This document shows positions 25,456 to 34,714 of a DNA stretch of 64,000 nucleotides, piece after piece (position 1 is the first letter of the stretch; each line of letters begins with the position of its first letter). Origin of the DNA: Chloroflexi bacterium B3_Chlor. GTDB lineage: Bacteria > Chloroflexota > Anaerolineae > UBA7937 > B3-Chlor. Position numbers and translations under genes: made by a program. The stretch is taken from assembly GCA_005223035.1 (NCBI GenBank), contig NJBK01000002.1:1-64000 (forward strand). Direction: 5' to 3'. Below the pieces are notes generated by a model, which worked only from the letters and a program-made list of their open reading frames with translations, made no database searches and was not told the DNA's origin.

Positions 25456-27899
25456 CTTTGGAGCGATACTGGCGACCGAACAACGATACCGGGTTTGGGT
25501 TCCACTACTACCCCGACACGGAGCACTACAGCCCGTATGACCTCAAACGGTGGTTGCCTGAACTCAAGAGCATGGGCACCAGTTGGCTTGCGGTCTTGTC
25601 TGGGCTGGAAACTCCGATCCCAGAGTTCTTCGTCAAGAAACTAATAGCCAACGAAATTGAACCTATCGTACGAGTAGCAACGCCGGCGATTCAACCCTTA
25701 GACAGGTCTGCGCTGGGCGAACTCCTGAGAGTCTACGCAAGCTGGGGTGTCCATTACGTGGAGGTATTCTGCGACGCCAATTGCGCTTCCAGATGGCCTC
25801 TTCGGGATTGGTGTTGCGTCTCCTTAGTAGAGAGGTTCGTGGATCTGTTGGTGCCGTGTCTCGAGGAAATGCACGTCGCTGGCTTGCATCCCGTCTTTCC
25901 CGCTCTGCGGCCCCATGGCGACTACTGGGACCTGAGCTTCCTCCAAATCGCTCTAGAACTCCTGACAGCCAGTGTCAACGGCTCCCTTATCGAGAGCATG
26001 GTGGTCGGCATGCACAATCATGCCTTTGACAAGCCCCTTAGCTGGGGTCAGGGAGGGCAGAAACGGTGGTCAACGGCTCGACCGTACTTCAGCCCGCAGG
26101 AGAGCCAGGATCATATCGGGTACAACCTCTTTGAGTGGTACGATGAGATCATTCAGGCTACCGTGGGGCATTCTCTGGGCCTGATATGCATGGGTGGTGC
26201 GGTTGTCGGAGACCCCAATTCCTCGACCAACGGTGTGTGGACCAACCAAGGCGGCCACTCTGACCGCGCTGTCGCGATTGCTACAATGGTGATGGATGGC
26301 TCCGTTCCCGACTATGTAGTCAATCACAACTTCTGGTTGTTGGCTGCCAAGGAAGGCGATCCTCGCAGGGCGCAGGCCTGGTACGGCGCACAGGGAGAGG
26401 AGAGCCTGGCAGTTACTGCGATGAAAGGGCTTCTCAAGCACCCCCGCTCTCCTAATGGCAAGAGTCCGCCCTCCGTCGAACCAAACCCACCACCCAGTCC
26501 AATTGGCGGCGTGGAGTTTGTCGGACTCTCGCAGGAGATGATAGATGCGTTGCGCATTAGCGGCCCCCAGCGTGCGACTGAACCATTCTGGAGGGTTGTC
26601 CGTGTGGAAGTGCAACCCGCGACCCAGAACATGAGTGCCTTTGTGATCGCGGATGCGGAAGCTGTTGGCTTCTCCTGGCCTGACGGCGAACATGTGGTCG
26701 CTCCCAAGGATGACCCCTACGCACCTGCTGGTGCTCGACAACAGGCGGCGTCCATGCCCATGTTCGCTGGCTGGGGTGCCTACTCCGCGGAAGTGGTGAG
26801 CAACAGTGAAAAGCTGAGCGGGTTTGGGCTGTATGGCGACAACTTGGAGTTGACCCATACCCAACACCACCCGGTTATCGTCAGTTTCCGACTCGTGGAT
26901 CCGAGCGGGAATGATCCACCGCCGACGCAGCCTGAACCTCCAAGCCCTCCATCTCCACTTCCGCAAACGCCGGTCGCATATGAGGCTTTTCGCCGACCTC
27001 CTGGGGATAATGGGATGGGCATTCACTTTGGTCTCAACACAACGAGTGAAGCTATCTCACTGGACATCAGGAGGGCCAAGGACATGAAGCTTACCTGGGC
27101 CACTCTCTGTTACCAGGGTGATGAGCAACTCGTAAGATGCGCCAAGATGATCTGGGATGCGGGCATCATGCCAGTCTGCAGACAGATCACCGGCGTCAGC
27201 AGAAGCTATCCCTTCGACAGAGATGCTCGAGTGCTCATGGAGAACGGCATCCCAGCCTACATCCAGATCTTCAACGAGCCCTCAGATCCTCGGGAATGGG
27301 AGAGGGGGAGGCCCAAGGACTATGTTGACAAATGGTCCGGGCTCTGGGCGCAGAAGGCCACTGAAGTGTACAACGCTGGAGGTTATCCAGGGCTCCAGTG
27401 CCTGCAACCAGAAGAAGCGGAGGCGGCCATAGACGTGCTGGGAGCTGACAGCCAGGTGTGGGAGCGTGTGTGGTTCTGCGCTCACAACTATGGTTTGAAT
27501 CACCCTCCAGCTTGGCAAGAGGACTACTGGTGCGTCCTGGGGTTCCAGTTCTTCGCAGAAGTGTTCAAGAGGCGTTTGGGCTTCGTCCCACCCATCATTT
27601 GCGGAGAGGGCGGATGGTTATACGGTGCTTACGATGACCATCGCTATCCACGGGTTGACGGCATGGTTCACGCCAGGTACACAAAGGAGATGTTCGAGTG
27701 GTTCCGCACGGGCAAGCTGTCCAACGGCGAACTGCTCCCCGATTATCTGTTCGCTGTTTGCCCTTGGATACTCAGCGACTCGACCGACGAGGCTTGGTAC
27801 GGATTCACGACCAAGGGGCTGACCATTCAAGCCGTAGGGGACATCCCTGAGTTTACCAGGGCGAGCAGTGTTCCTACCAAACCAGGAGCCCAGGAATAA
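25452..27899 (+). CDS. Twin TIM-barrel protein (clan GH-A-like); first active site degenerate, second intact
   Basis: 815 aa, overlapping the peptidase gene by 4 bases (ATGA). It contains two related barrels (about 1-335 and 520-800) separated by a Pro-rich linker, a beta-rich domain (about 365-490) and another Pro-rich linker. In barrel 2 both glycosidase glutamates are present: E609 in IFNEPSD and E719 in ICGEGGW. In barrel 1 the equivalent sites read FCDAN (D108 for the acid/base Glu) and ICMGGAV (Gly for the nucleophile). No signal peptide is visible. The paralogue at 37274 shows the opposite pattern. The neighbours include a PGRP amidase and SpoIID, so a wall-related glycan substrate is plausible. 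How it would be exported, or whether it works inside the cell, is unclear. Confidence 0.75.
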   Translation: MTLERYWRPNNDTGFGFHYYPDTEHYSPYDLKRWLPELKSMGTSWLAVLSGLETPIPEFFVKKLIANEIEPIVRVATPAIQPLDRSALGELLRVYASWGVHYVEVFCDANCASRWPLRDWCCVSLVERFVDLLVPCLEEMHVAGLHPVFPALRPHGDYWDLSFLQIALELLTASVNGSLIESMVVGMHNHAFDKPLSWGQGGQKRWSTARPYFSPQESQDHIGYNLFEWYDEIIQATVGHSLGLICMGGAVVGDPNSSTNGVWTNQGGHSDRAVAIATMVMDGSVPDYVVNHNFWLLAAKEGDPRRAQAWYGAQGEESLAVTAMKGLLKHPRSPNGKSPPSVEPNPPPSPIGGVEFVGLSQEMIDALRISGPQRATEPFWRVVRVEVQPATQNMSAFVIADAEAVGFSWPDGEHVVAPKDDPYAPAGARQQAASMPMFAGWGAYSAEVVSNSEKLSGFGLYGDNLELTHTQHHPVIVSFRLVDPSGNDPPPTQPEPPSPPSPLPQTPVAYEAFRRPPGDNGMGIHFGLNTTSEAISLDIRRAKDMKLTWATLCYQGDEQLVRCAKMIWDAGIMPVCRQITGVSRSYPFDRDARVLMENGIPAYIQIFNEPSDPREWERGRPKDYVDKWSGLWAQKATEVYNAGGYPGLQCLQPEEAEAAIDVLGADSQVWERVWFCAHNYGLNHPPAWQEDYWCVLGFQFFAEVFKRRLGFVPPIICGEGGWLYGAYDDHRYPRVDGMVHARYTKEMFEWFRTGKLSNGELLPDYLFAVCPWILSDSTDEAWYGFTTKGLTIQAVGDIPEFTRASSVPTKPGAQE

Positions 27900-27930
27900 G
27901 TACGTTATGAGAAGGGAGAAGGTGTCACGC

Positions 27931-28446
27931 GTGGAGGAGTACGAGGACATGGGCGGCGGCTATGCGCATGAGGATCAGGTGCAATTGCCCCCTCACGAAA
28001 TGAGCTTGTTCATAGACGAGCTTGAGGACCTGATCTGCACCGGCGTCAGAGTGCCTCTGACGGCAAAGGCGGTTGTTGATCAGGAACAGTGTCTGGATAC
28101 TCTGCAAGTGCTTCGCGCCAACTGGCCCTGGGAGATGCTGGAGGCGAAACGCATCCTCTCGCAAGAGGGAGAAGTGCTGGAAAGGGCGGAGGTAGAGGCT
28201 GAGGAGATCAGACAACGCGCCGAGCGACAGGCAGCCGTGATTCTTGATCAGAGTCAACTCGTGAAGATGGCGGAGGTCCGTGCCCAGGAAGTACTTGAGG
28301 CAGCGGAGCAAGAGGCGACCCAGCTATTGCAGCGCGCTGAGCAGGATGTCAGGGATGTGTATTTGGGTTTGGAGCGAGAGCTGGAGCTGCTGTTGCGCGA
28401 CATCAAAGGACTGGTGGCAGCTCGCTTGGGCAGGTTGAGAAGCTAA
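27931..28446 (+). CDS. Coiled-coil protein of the DivIVA / F0-b-like type
   Basis: 171 aa from GTG 27931, which has GGGAGAAGG 8 bases upstream; ATG 27907 is the alternative and would add 8 residues. After a charged N-terminus comes MSLFIDELEDLICTGVRVPLTAKAVVD. This resembles a short family I know from Chloroflexota and actinobacteria that is loosely annotated as cell-division initiation or ATP-synthase-b-like. From about residue 70 to the end the chain is a long Glu/Ala/Arg coiled coil (RAEVEAEEIRQRAERQAA). Such proteins polymerise or scaffold at membranes and septa. It lies between the twin-barrel gene and MraZ, 27 bases before the latter. A division or polarity scaffold is plausible; no enzyme motif is present. 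Confidence 0.65.
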   Translation: MEEYEDMGGGYAHEDQVQLPPHEMSLFIDELEDLICTGVRVPLTAKAVVDQEQCLDTLQVLRANWPWEMLEAKRILSQEGEVLERAEVEAEEIRQRAERQAAVILDQSQLVKMAEVRAQEVLEAAEQEATQLLQRAEQDVRDVYLGLERELELLLRDIKGLVAARLGRLRS

Positions 28447-28473
28447 GTGGATGGAGCAGATGAGGGCAGGGGG

Positions 28474-28908
28474 ATGCTGCTAGGGACCTCCAAGGTGGTG
28501 CGGCTTTCAGCCGAGGGTCTTGTCGTGCCCCCCCAGTTCCGGGAGGGTCTAGAGGATGCGTTTGTCATGACGAGAGGGCTGGACCGGTGCGTTGCCGTCT
28601 TTCCTCTTACTGTGTGGGACGCCCTGCTGGAGCGCATTGACCCGCCCGCATCATTCCTTCGCGCGGCTGCTCGTCTGTTTCAGCGGCACATCTATGGAGG
28701 CGCCTTGGTCGATACACTCGGACCCGAGGGCCAGATGAACGTTCCAGAGCATTTGCGGCGTTATGCCGAATTGGCGGACGAGGTAGTGGTGGTCGGAGTT
28801 GCCACGCGTTTGGAGATCTGGAGTCCGGAGCGGTGGAGCGAAGAGGAACTCAACATCATCGAGCAGGCAGAGCAGGCCTCAGAGGCTTTGAGTGGTTACG
28901 GAATCTAG
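28474..28908 (+). CDS. Divergent MraZ-like protein lacking both DXXXR motifs
   Basis: 144 aa from ATG 28474 (GAGGG 7 bases upstream; GTG 28447 is possible). Two SpoVT-AbrB/MraZ halves are clear: VVPPQFREGLEDAFVMTRGL with CVAVFPLTVWDAL, and NVPEHLRRYAELADEVVVVG with LEIWSPERW. MraZ is a DNA-binding regulator normally encoded first in the division/cell-wall cluster, and its two halves carry DXXXR motifs that contact DNA. Here these read LSAEGL and LGPEGQ, so Asp and Arg are lost from both. The gene therefore keeps the fold but probably not ordinary mra-box binding. Its neighbours are a coiled-coil protein, an amidase and an FtsZ-like gene, a miniature of a division cluster without ftsW, ftsI or mur genes. 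Confidence 0.75.
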   Translation: MLLGTSKVVRLSAEGLVVPPQFREGLEDAFVMTRGLDRCVAVFPLTVWDALLERIDPPASFLRAAARLFQRHIYGGALVDTLGPEGQMNVPEHLRRYAELADEVVVVGVATRLEIWSPERWSEEELNIIEQAEQASEALSGYGI

Positions 28909-28945
28909 TTGGCATGTGATTTGAAACCTGGTAAAGGGAGCTGGT

Positions 28946-31573
28946 ATGCGAAGAACACTGACCGTTCTAGTGTTGTTTTCCGCAACCTTGTTCGTAATGC
29001 AGAGTGTGCCTCACAGGGAGACCGTTGTGAGGACCGAGACCGCCATACAGGATGGGACTCTGGCACAGTGGGTCCAAAGCACATTGGCCGACTTTGAGCA
29101 GGCTGAACCAGACTGTGTGGCTGTGTCTGCAGTTGATGATGGAGAGGTCGCCCTTGCCCAGGAGGAAGAAGGACGACACTGCCCAACCGGCACCTTGGTA
29201 TCTGCCATCTACGAGTCGTCAGTCCTTTTCAACATGGTGGGGTCCGCTTGGGCGGTAGACAAGCCCCTGGGAACCAGCTTCCAATTGGAGGTTCGTGCTA
29301 GCGCCGATCGTGAGGCCTGGAGCGACTGGATGGAGGTTGTTCAGGATGAGGATGGACCCAAGACCGAGCAGATGACTCACGGCAATCTACTTGAAGTTTC
29401 ACCATCCCGGTATCTGCAGTACCGGCTGATCCTGGGCACCTTCGAGACGAGCGTCTCACCCCTGGTGCGTGAACTGGTTTTCACTGTCATGAACACACGC
29501 GATGGGCCGACTGCCAAGGAGGCCCGTGCCATGATCCTTCCCCAGGAGGTGACCTCCGGGGTACCCCAACCTCGCATCATTTCCAGGAGGGGCTGGGGGG
29601 CCAACGAGTCCTGGGCGACGCGGGAGCCGGTTTACCAGAAGCCGACGGCCTTTGTCATCCACCACACGGTAACGCCCAACAATCCTGAAGACCCGGCATA
29701 CATCGTACGTGCCATCTTCCAGTATCACGCCCTATCCCGGGGATGGGGTGACGTTGGGTACAACTTCTTGATTGATCGCCAGGGCAACATATACGAGGGG
29801 CGCAAAGGTGGAGATGGTGTGGTTGGGATTCATGCCGGGGACTACAACTATGGCAGTATTGGGATCGCCCTCCTGGGGGACTATAGATCCGCGAAGATGA
29901 CTCCAGCGATGAAGGAGGCTCTTATCTCATTGATGGCATGGGAAGCTGATCGCTTCGACATACATCCGCTGGAATCATCGTATTTCGTCCACCGCGTATT
30001 TCCCGACGTGGTAGGGCATCGCGATCTGTGGCCCACGATCTGTCCGGGCGACAACGTATATCGGGTGCTGCCGGAAGTGCGCCAGTTGACCTGGCAACGG
30101 CTTCTCGCTCACAACCCTAGGGTCGTGATTGCTAACCCTTCGGCAGGCGAGGCTATCTCGGGGAGGACGACGATACGAGTCTTCAGTCCGAGCCCCACCA
30201 CATCGGCGACCCAGCTCTTCTTGGACGGTGCACTCAAGGAGGAGAGCGGCTCCTCGCTCTCTTGGACATGGAACACGCGGCAATTCACCGAAGGCATTCA
30301 TCGAATCGAGGCTGTGGCCACCAGCATCCAAGGCCGTACGTCCCGTGTGGCGCACGAGGTCACAGTGGACAACACGCCGCCGACCGGTTCAATCGAGATC
30401 AGCGAGGGAGCATCGTACACGTCGCAGTTGACCGTTACCCTTAGCTTGCAGGCAGAAGATGGACAGGGTGACTTGAACGGCATGCAGTTCACCCAGGACA
30501 ATGCCAGCGAGTTCAGTGAGCTCGAGGAGTTCGCACTTTCCAGAGAGTGGTTCTTGAGTTCTGGTGACGGGGAGAAGATAGTCGGCGTCCGCTTCCTCGA
30601 CATCGCCGGGAATGCCTCGGCGACCTACACTGCGACCATTGTCCTCGACACGGAACCGCCGGGCGATTGGACTGCGGTTGACGTCGGGGATTCTGACCGC
30701 GTCGTGGTCGAAGTCTCAGATCATGGGAGCGGGCTGGACACGTCAAGCGCCACCTATTCCGTCTCCGCCGACGGAGAGCTCACATGGGGTGAGTGGCAGC
30801 CTGCTTCGTGCGACGCAGGAGAAAGCGAGTACTCGTTGAACACTTGTCGTCTGGTGGCCGAGCCGCCTGAAGGGGCAGTGCGGTTAAAGATAGCCGACCG
30901 TGCAGGCAACGAAGGACATAGCCCCGTTTACGGCCAGTCGGGCTCGCCGACGCCGTACGATACTCCAGGGGTCAGCCCGGTACCGACCGCTCCACCCGCA
31001 GGCACCCCCACTCCGGAGATACCGCCAAGTGGGCTGCCAGACTTGGTTGTGCGCGGGGTGGAGGTCAGCCCCGAAGTAGGCTTGGAATCCGGCTCGGTGA
31101 CCGTCACCGTGACGATTGAGAACCAGGCTGGCGTAGACGCAGAGAACGGCTTTTGGGTTGAGCTATTCGTGGACCCGCCAACCGTCCCGAGCATAAACTC
31201 GATAGCCGTGCAGGATGGTGAGGGCGCGTTTTGGTACGTCTCGGGTCTGGCTGGCCAACAGCCGCTTGGACTGTCGCTGGAAGATGCGGATGACCGGTAC
31301 AGCAACTTCGGAGGCAGTTTCTCGGCCGGGCGACATGAACTATATGCGTATGTGGACGCCTACAACTCTGAGGGTGAGATCGGGCTAGTGTTGGAAGCCG
31401 ACGAGTCCAACAATGTGCTTGGTCCGCTGATCGTGGACATCGGCCAGGGGTCGGGCGGGGACGGTTCAGACCCTATGGGCAGTGGACCAGTGCAGACGCT
31501 GCGGCTCTTCGTCGAACGGGTGGGGAGATTCCTGGAGTTGCTGCGAGATTACGTCGCATCGCAGCAGGGTTGA
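28946..31573 (+). CDS. Exported PGRP-type N-acetylmuramoyl-L-alanine amidase with Ig-like and CARDB-like modules
   Basis: 875 aa with an N-terminal signal peptide (MRRTLTVLVLFSATLFVMQSV). The amidase_2/PGRP domain (about 210-385) has RRGWGANESW, the zinc site H239/H240 in VIHHTVTPNN, YNFLIDRQGNIYEG, H358 in VGHRDLWP and C366, all in canonical order, so catalysis is expected: cleavage of the amide between N-acetylmuramic acid and L-Ala in peptidoglycan. Downstream are Ig-like modules (about 395-560, with VDNTPPTGSI), a beta-rich segment, a PT-rich linker and a CARDB-like module (about 690-840, LPDLVVRGVEVSPEV). GGAG-type ribosome-binding sequence precedes ATG 28946. Within the run it would supply the peptide-stripping activity that SpoIID-type transglycosylases need. 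Confidence 0.9.
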   Translation: MRRTLTVLVLFSATLFVMQSVPHRETVVRTETAIQDGTLAQWVQSTLADFEQAEPDCVAVSAVDDGEVALAQEEEGRHCPTGTLVSAIYESSVLFNMVGSAWAVDKPLGTSFQLEVRASADREAWSDWMEVVQDEDGPKTEQMTHGNLLEVSPSRYLQYRLILGTFETSVSPLVRELVFTVMNTRDGPTAKEARAMILPQEVTSGVPQPRIISRRGWGANESWATREPVYQKPTAFVIHHTVTPNNPEDPAYIVRAIFQYHALSRGWGDVGYNFLIDRQGNIYEGRKGGDGVVGIHAGDYNYGSIGIALLGDYRSAKMTPAMKEALISLMAWEADRFDIHPLESSYFVHRVFPDVVGHRDLWPTICPGDNVYRVLPEVRQLTWQRLLAHNPRVVIANPSAGEAISGRTTIRVFSPSPTTSATQLFLDGALKEESGSSLSWTWNTRQFTEGIHRIEAVATSIQGRTSRVAHEVTVDNTPPTGSIEISEGASYTSQLTVTLSLQAEDGQGDLNGMQFTQDNASEFSELEEFALSREWFLSSGDGEKIVGVRFLDIAGNASATYTATIVLDTEPPGDWTAVDVGDSDRVVVEVSDHGSGLDTSSATYSVSADGELTWGEWQPASCDAGESEYSLNTCRLVAEPPEGAVRLKIADRAGNEGHSPVYGQSGSPTPYDTPGVSPVPTAPPAGTPTPEIPPSGLPDLVVRGVEVSPEVGLESGSVTVTVTIENQAGVDAENGFWVELFVDPPTVPSINSIAVQDGEGAFWYVSGLAGQQPLGLSLEDADDRYSNFGGSFSAGRHELYAYVDAYNSEGEIGLVLEADESNNVLGPLIVDIGQGSGGDGSDPMGSGPVQTLRLFVERVGRFLELLRDYVASQQG

Positions 31574-31586
31574 AGGAGGCGCCTGG

Positions 31587-32777
31587 ATGAACGAGTCAGA
31601 TGACGGGCTGTCACACGTAGAGGAGGGACCGATGACTCGGCAATACAACCAACCACTGATCAAAGTCATCGGAATCGGGGGCGGAGGCGGCAACGCCGTT
31701 GACAGGATGATTCACGTCGGTATTCCGGGGGTGCAGTTCATGGCCGCGAACACCGACGCTCAAACCCTTGCCCGGTCGGAGGCCCCGCACAAGGTACAAC
31801 TTGGCCCGCAGACTACCAGAGGCCTGGGGGCTGGAGGCGACGCTGAGGTAGGAGCTAGGGCAGCTGAAGAAAGCTCGGAGGCGCTGGTGGAGGTCTTGAG
31901 GGGAGCGGAAATTGTGTTCCTGGCCTTGGGTCTGGGTGGCGGTACAGGCACGGGCGCAGGACCAGTCATCGCGGAGTTGGCGCGACAGGTTGGAGCTTTG
32001 ACCGTAGCCGTCGCGACGACGCCGTTCAGCTTCGAGGGGCGCAAACGGGCCGAGACAGCCATGGAAGGAATGCGGGCCCTAGCGACGAAGTCAGACACTC
32101 TCATCGCCATCTCCAATGACCGTCTACTGGAGTTCATTGATGAGGAGACTTCGCTCGATATCTCCTTTCGCATAGCCGATGAGGTGCTCAGGCAGGGGAT
32201 TCAGGGGGTGGCTGAGCTCATCACGAGTACAGGCCTAATCAATCTCAATCTGATGCACGTGAGAACGGTACTGCAGAACGCCGGTTCGGCGCTGATGTCA
32301 ATTGGACAAGGCCGGGGAGATGATCGGGCGGTAGAGGCCGCACACCTGGCGATCGCCAGCCCACTCACCCAGCTATCATCCATAGCAGGAGCGTCGGGAA
32401 TCCTGGTCAACATCACGGGTGGTGCCGACCTGTCGCTAGACGAGATCCAGCAGGCCGTGAGCACAATAGCTGGGGTTGCTAGTCCTGATGCCAACATCTT
32501 CTTCGGGGCCACGGTCGATCCCAACATGGGAACGCAACTTCAAGTCATGCTCATCGCCGTAGGAATGGACGGCCTGACACGAGTACGCCCTGTGGATTCG
32601 CTAGTCTCTCACGGACAGCCGTATCGCAGTTCGGCAGCGCACCCCTTCAGGGCTGAAGGGGCAGGACTGCACCGTTTCGACCGCTCCCAGCAGGGCACCG
32701 ATCTCCATGATCTGGACGTTCCCACCTTCCTGAGACGTCGTAGATTGGGGAGGATAGCGGAGGAACAGTATGAGTAG
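31587..32777 (+). CDS. FtsZ paralogue with degenerate catalytic T7 loop but intact C-terminal peptide
   Basis: 396 aa from ATG 31587 (AAGGAGG 7 bases upstream; ATG 31632 also has a site). The GTP-binding core is well kept: VIGIGGGGGNAVDRM, AANTDAQ and the tubulin signature GGGTGTGA at 117-124. The T7 synergy loop, normally NxDxxD with two Asp that hydrolyse the neighbour's GTP, reads N219-L-N-L-M-H224, so both Asp are lost. The protein ends with a canonical FtsZ tail, LDVPTFLRRRR, the site that binds SepF/FtsA-type anchors. It should bind GTP and perhaps co-polymerise but not activate hydrolysis, acting as a cap or stabiliser of Z filaments. It overlaps the 78-aa gene by 8 bases. A second, normal ftsZ is expected elsewhere in the genome. 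Confidence 0.88.
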   Translation: MNESDDGLSHVEEGPMTRQYNQPLIKVIGIGGGGGNAVDRMIHVGIPGVQFMAANTDAQTLARSEAPHKVQLGPQTTRGLGAGGDAEVGARAAEESSEALVEVLRGAEIVFLALGLGGGTGTGAGPVIAELARQVGALTVAVATTPFSFEGRKRAETAMEGMRALATKSDTLIAISNDRLLEFIDEETSLDISFRIADEVLRQGIQGVAELITSTGLINLNLMHVRTVLQNAGSALMSIGQGRGDDRAVEAAHLAIASPLTQLSSIAGASGILVNITGGADLSLDEIQQAVSTIAGVASPDANIFFGATVDPNMGTQLQVMLIAVGMDGLTRVRPVDSLVSHGQPYRSSAAHPFRAEGAGLHRFDRSQQGTDLHDLDVPTFLRRRRLGRIAEEQYE

Positions 32778-33006
32778 GCCCACCAAGGAGTGTAGGACCA
32801 AAGTGCAGAAACATCTCAAGGAGCACTTTCCGGAGATGGCAGGTGTGAGACCCCGTGTCACATCCACGAACCATGGGGGACACGTGAGGCATCGTTTCAC
32901 ATTTCGGAAAGCCCTGCGGTCAGGCAACGGAGAGAGGTTTCAACAGATTGTGCATTTGACCAGCGATGAAGAGGGACAAGTGCTCAAGGTCGCCGTGTCC
33001 AGGTAG
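32770..33006 (+). CDS. 78-aa protein homologous to the C-terminal domain of the clan-CD peptidase
   Basis: A small basic protein overlapping the FtsZ-like gene by 8 bases with GGAGG upstream of ATG 32770, so it is translated with it. It aligns end to end with about the last 95 residues of the 865-aa peptidase: TKVQKHLKEHF with QKVQHSLPFL, then MAGVRPR with MNGLEAHP, then a C-terminal strand pair IVHLTSDEEGQVLKVAVSR with VVKVTVNADGDVLKVVISR. The peptidase copy carries an extra Cys-rich insert in the middle. I know no named family. A free copy of an effector's terminal domain in the same run suggests a competitor, antidote, adaptor or substrate mimic for the peptidase. It could also be a common interaction tag. 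Confidence 0.75.
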   Translation: MSRPTKECRTKVQKHLKEHFPEMAGVRPRVTSTNHGGHVRHRFTFRKALRSGNGERFQQIVHLTSDEEGQVLKVAVSR

Positions 33007-33024
33007 GAGCCAAAGCGAGGGTTG

Positions 33025-34665
33025 ATGATGAGAGGGGCACAAAGGATGGTGGTGCTCGATAGGGCTAGTCGTCGGCGTCTCATCGTTCACTTGCTGTTGC
33101 TGGTCGTACTCAGTTTCAGCTTCCAGGACCCCTCGACTGCAGTGGGGGCTCCCGGTCTGGTCGAGCCGACCACATACGTGGTTTCCTGGGGGGATACTCT
33201 GTCCAGTATTGCCCGGCGATATGGGACCACGGTGTCCGCTATTGTCCAGGCTAATCAGGTTTTCGATCCTGATTTCATCTACGTAGGCCAGAGGCTTGCG
33301 ATCCCGGCCACCTCTCCTGCACCAACTGGTTCCGGCGTCTATGTGGTGCGAGTAGGGGACACCCTGTCAGCTATAGCAGCGCGCTATCAAACGACAGTTC
33401 AACGCCTGGTTCAGATGAACGGTCTCACGAACGCAAACTTCATAGTTGTCGGACAGAGAGTGGCAGTACCTGATGGGGGTCCGCCAGACCCTTCAGTAGT
33501 TTCCGGTGGAAACGGCACCGTCTATCGAGTGCAACGGGGAGACACTCTCATAGCTATTGCCACGCGCTTTCGTGTGAACATGTGGGACATTGTCTTGGCC
33601 AACAACATCGCCAATGCGTCACTGATCTACGTTGGTCAGTCGCTAGTCATACCTGACGTCCGGCCATCTACCGGTGGCACGCCCACTCCCGTGCCGAGGG
33701 GAACGCCCGCACCCACTCGACAGGCTCCGACGGCGACTCCGAGGCCTCCCACACGCACGCCGGGGCTCCCTAGCCCGACGACCGGGCCTTCGTACGCATT
33801 TAGGTATGTGCAGGGTAGCATGCGGCAATTCCCCAACTGCGGAACCGTCTACTTCAAGGGTCAGATTAGAGGCATAGGAGGCGAGCCGGTCAACGGGAGG
33901 ACGTTGCGTCTGCGCTTCGCGGGCCACGTCGTCTACAAGATGAGTGGAGTGGGTCAAAACCCTGGTGAATGGGGTTTCGCGCCCTTGGCTCCCGAGAACT
34001 ATCATTCTCCGTTCACATTCCTCATAGATACTGTGGAGAGTGAGGCCAATCCGGTTCCGCAGTCGGACACGGTGGAGATTCGTTTCACCGACTGCGGCAC
34101 TGCAGGACAGTTCGACAACATCGTCTTCGAGTATGTTGGAGGAAATCCCGCACCCGTTCCGAGTCCAACTAGTGTGCCAACGCGCAACCCTGCGCCAACT
34201 TCTACCCCGAGCAGTCCTCTGCCGCCGATTGAATGGGATCAGCGCCTGAACGACCTGCCATGTGTAGGATTGGTGACTGTGGCGGAGAGAGGCATACAAG
34301 TGCGGCCAGGGGACCGGTACTGGCGACTCGTGAGCGCCAGGTGGCTCAATGAAGACGAAAGCCGCAGGGACATACAGATCCACGTGGATCTGCTCGACGA
34401 GGCGGGGCGGCGTGTGTTTGGAGAGACCGTGGTGTTTGAGAACGGTGGTCGGCACAGGGTGGTCAGTGAACCCCAGAGTTGCTGCTACCCGTGGGACTAC
34501 CCAGTCAAGTGGCCAATGTTCAATGTGCTTTGCTCCTATAACGCCTATGTAGAGGGGCTGCCCAGCGATATGGTGGTAGGGATGGGACTTGGAACTCCGA
34601 AGCATCCTGATTGGACTGTTCACACCGGGTTTGTCTTGACCTTCCAACGGACTGAACATCGGTGA
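33025..34665 (+). CDS. Exported protein with three LysM domains and two beta-rich C-terminal regions
   Basis: 546 aa from ATG 33025 (GCGAGG upstream; ATG 33028 is possible). A basic start and hydrophobic stretch (about 16-35, LIVHLLLLVVLSFSF) form a signal or anchor. Three LysM domains follow at about 50-94, 107-150 and 167-211, each with the YVV.WGDTLSSIARRYGT pattern, giving binding to peptidoglycan N-acetylglucosamine. After a Pro/Thr-rich linker comes a beta-rich domain (about 253-372) starting SMRQFPNCGTVYFKGQI, then another Pro/Thr linker and a final domain (about 405-545). No catalytic motif was recognised. It is probably a wall-bound surface or scaffold protein made together with the amidase and FtsZ-like proteins. 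Confidence 0.85.
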   Translation: MMRGAQRMVVLDRASRRRLIVHLLLLVVLSFSFQDPSTAVGAPGLVEPTTYVVSWGDTLSSIARRYGTTVSAIVQANQVFDPDFIYVGQRLAIPATSPAPTGSGVYVVRVGDTLSAIAARYQTTVQRLVQMNGLTNANFIVVGQRVAVPDGGPPDPSVVSGGNGTVYRVQRGDTLIAIATRFRVNMWDIVLANNIANASLIYVGQSLVIPDVRPSTGGTPTPVPRGTPAPTRQAPTATPRPPTRTPGLPSPTTGPSYAFRYVQGSMRQFPNCGTVYFKGQIRGIGGEPVNGRTLRLRFAGHVVYKMSGVGQNPGEWGFAPLAPENYHSPFTFLIDTVESEANPVPQSDTVEIRFTDCGTAGQFDNIVFEYVGGNPAPVPSPTSVPTRNPAPTSTPSSPLPPIEWDQRLNDLPCVGLVTVAERGIQVRPGDRYWRLVSARWLNEDESRRDIQIHVDLLDEAGRRVFGETVVFENGGRHRVVSEPQSCCYPWDYPVKWPMFNVLCSYNAYVEGLPSDMVVGMGLGTPKHPDWTVHTGFVLTFQRTEHR

Positions 34666-34714
34666 GTACTGATAGACCGCTCGCTGCGGGGAACTCGGTT
34701 CTGGAGGTTTCGGC

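Noticed and set aside
26070-27026. 318-aa minus-strand frame
   Set aside because: Antisense to the well-supported twin-barrel gene, with low-complexity Arg/His composition.
28905-28935. Sigma-54-like TTGGCATGTGATTTGAA before the amidase gene
   Set aside because: The -12 element lacks the essential GC (TTGAA, not TTGCA), and the gap is only 37 bases within a dense run.
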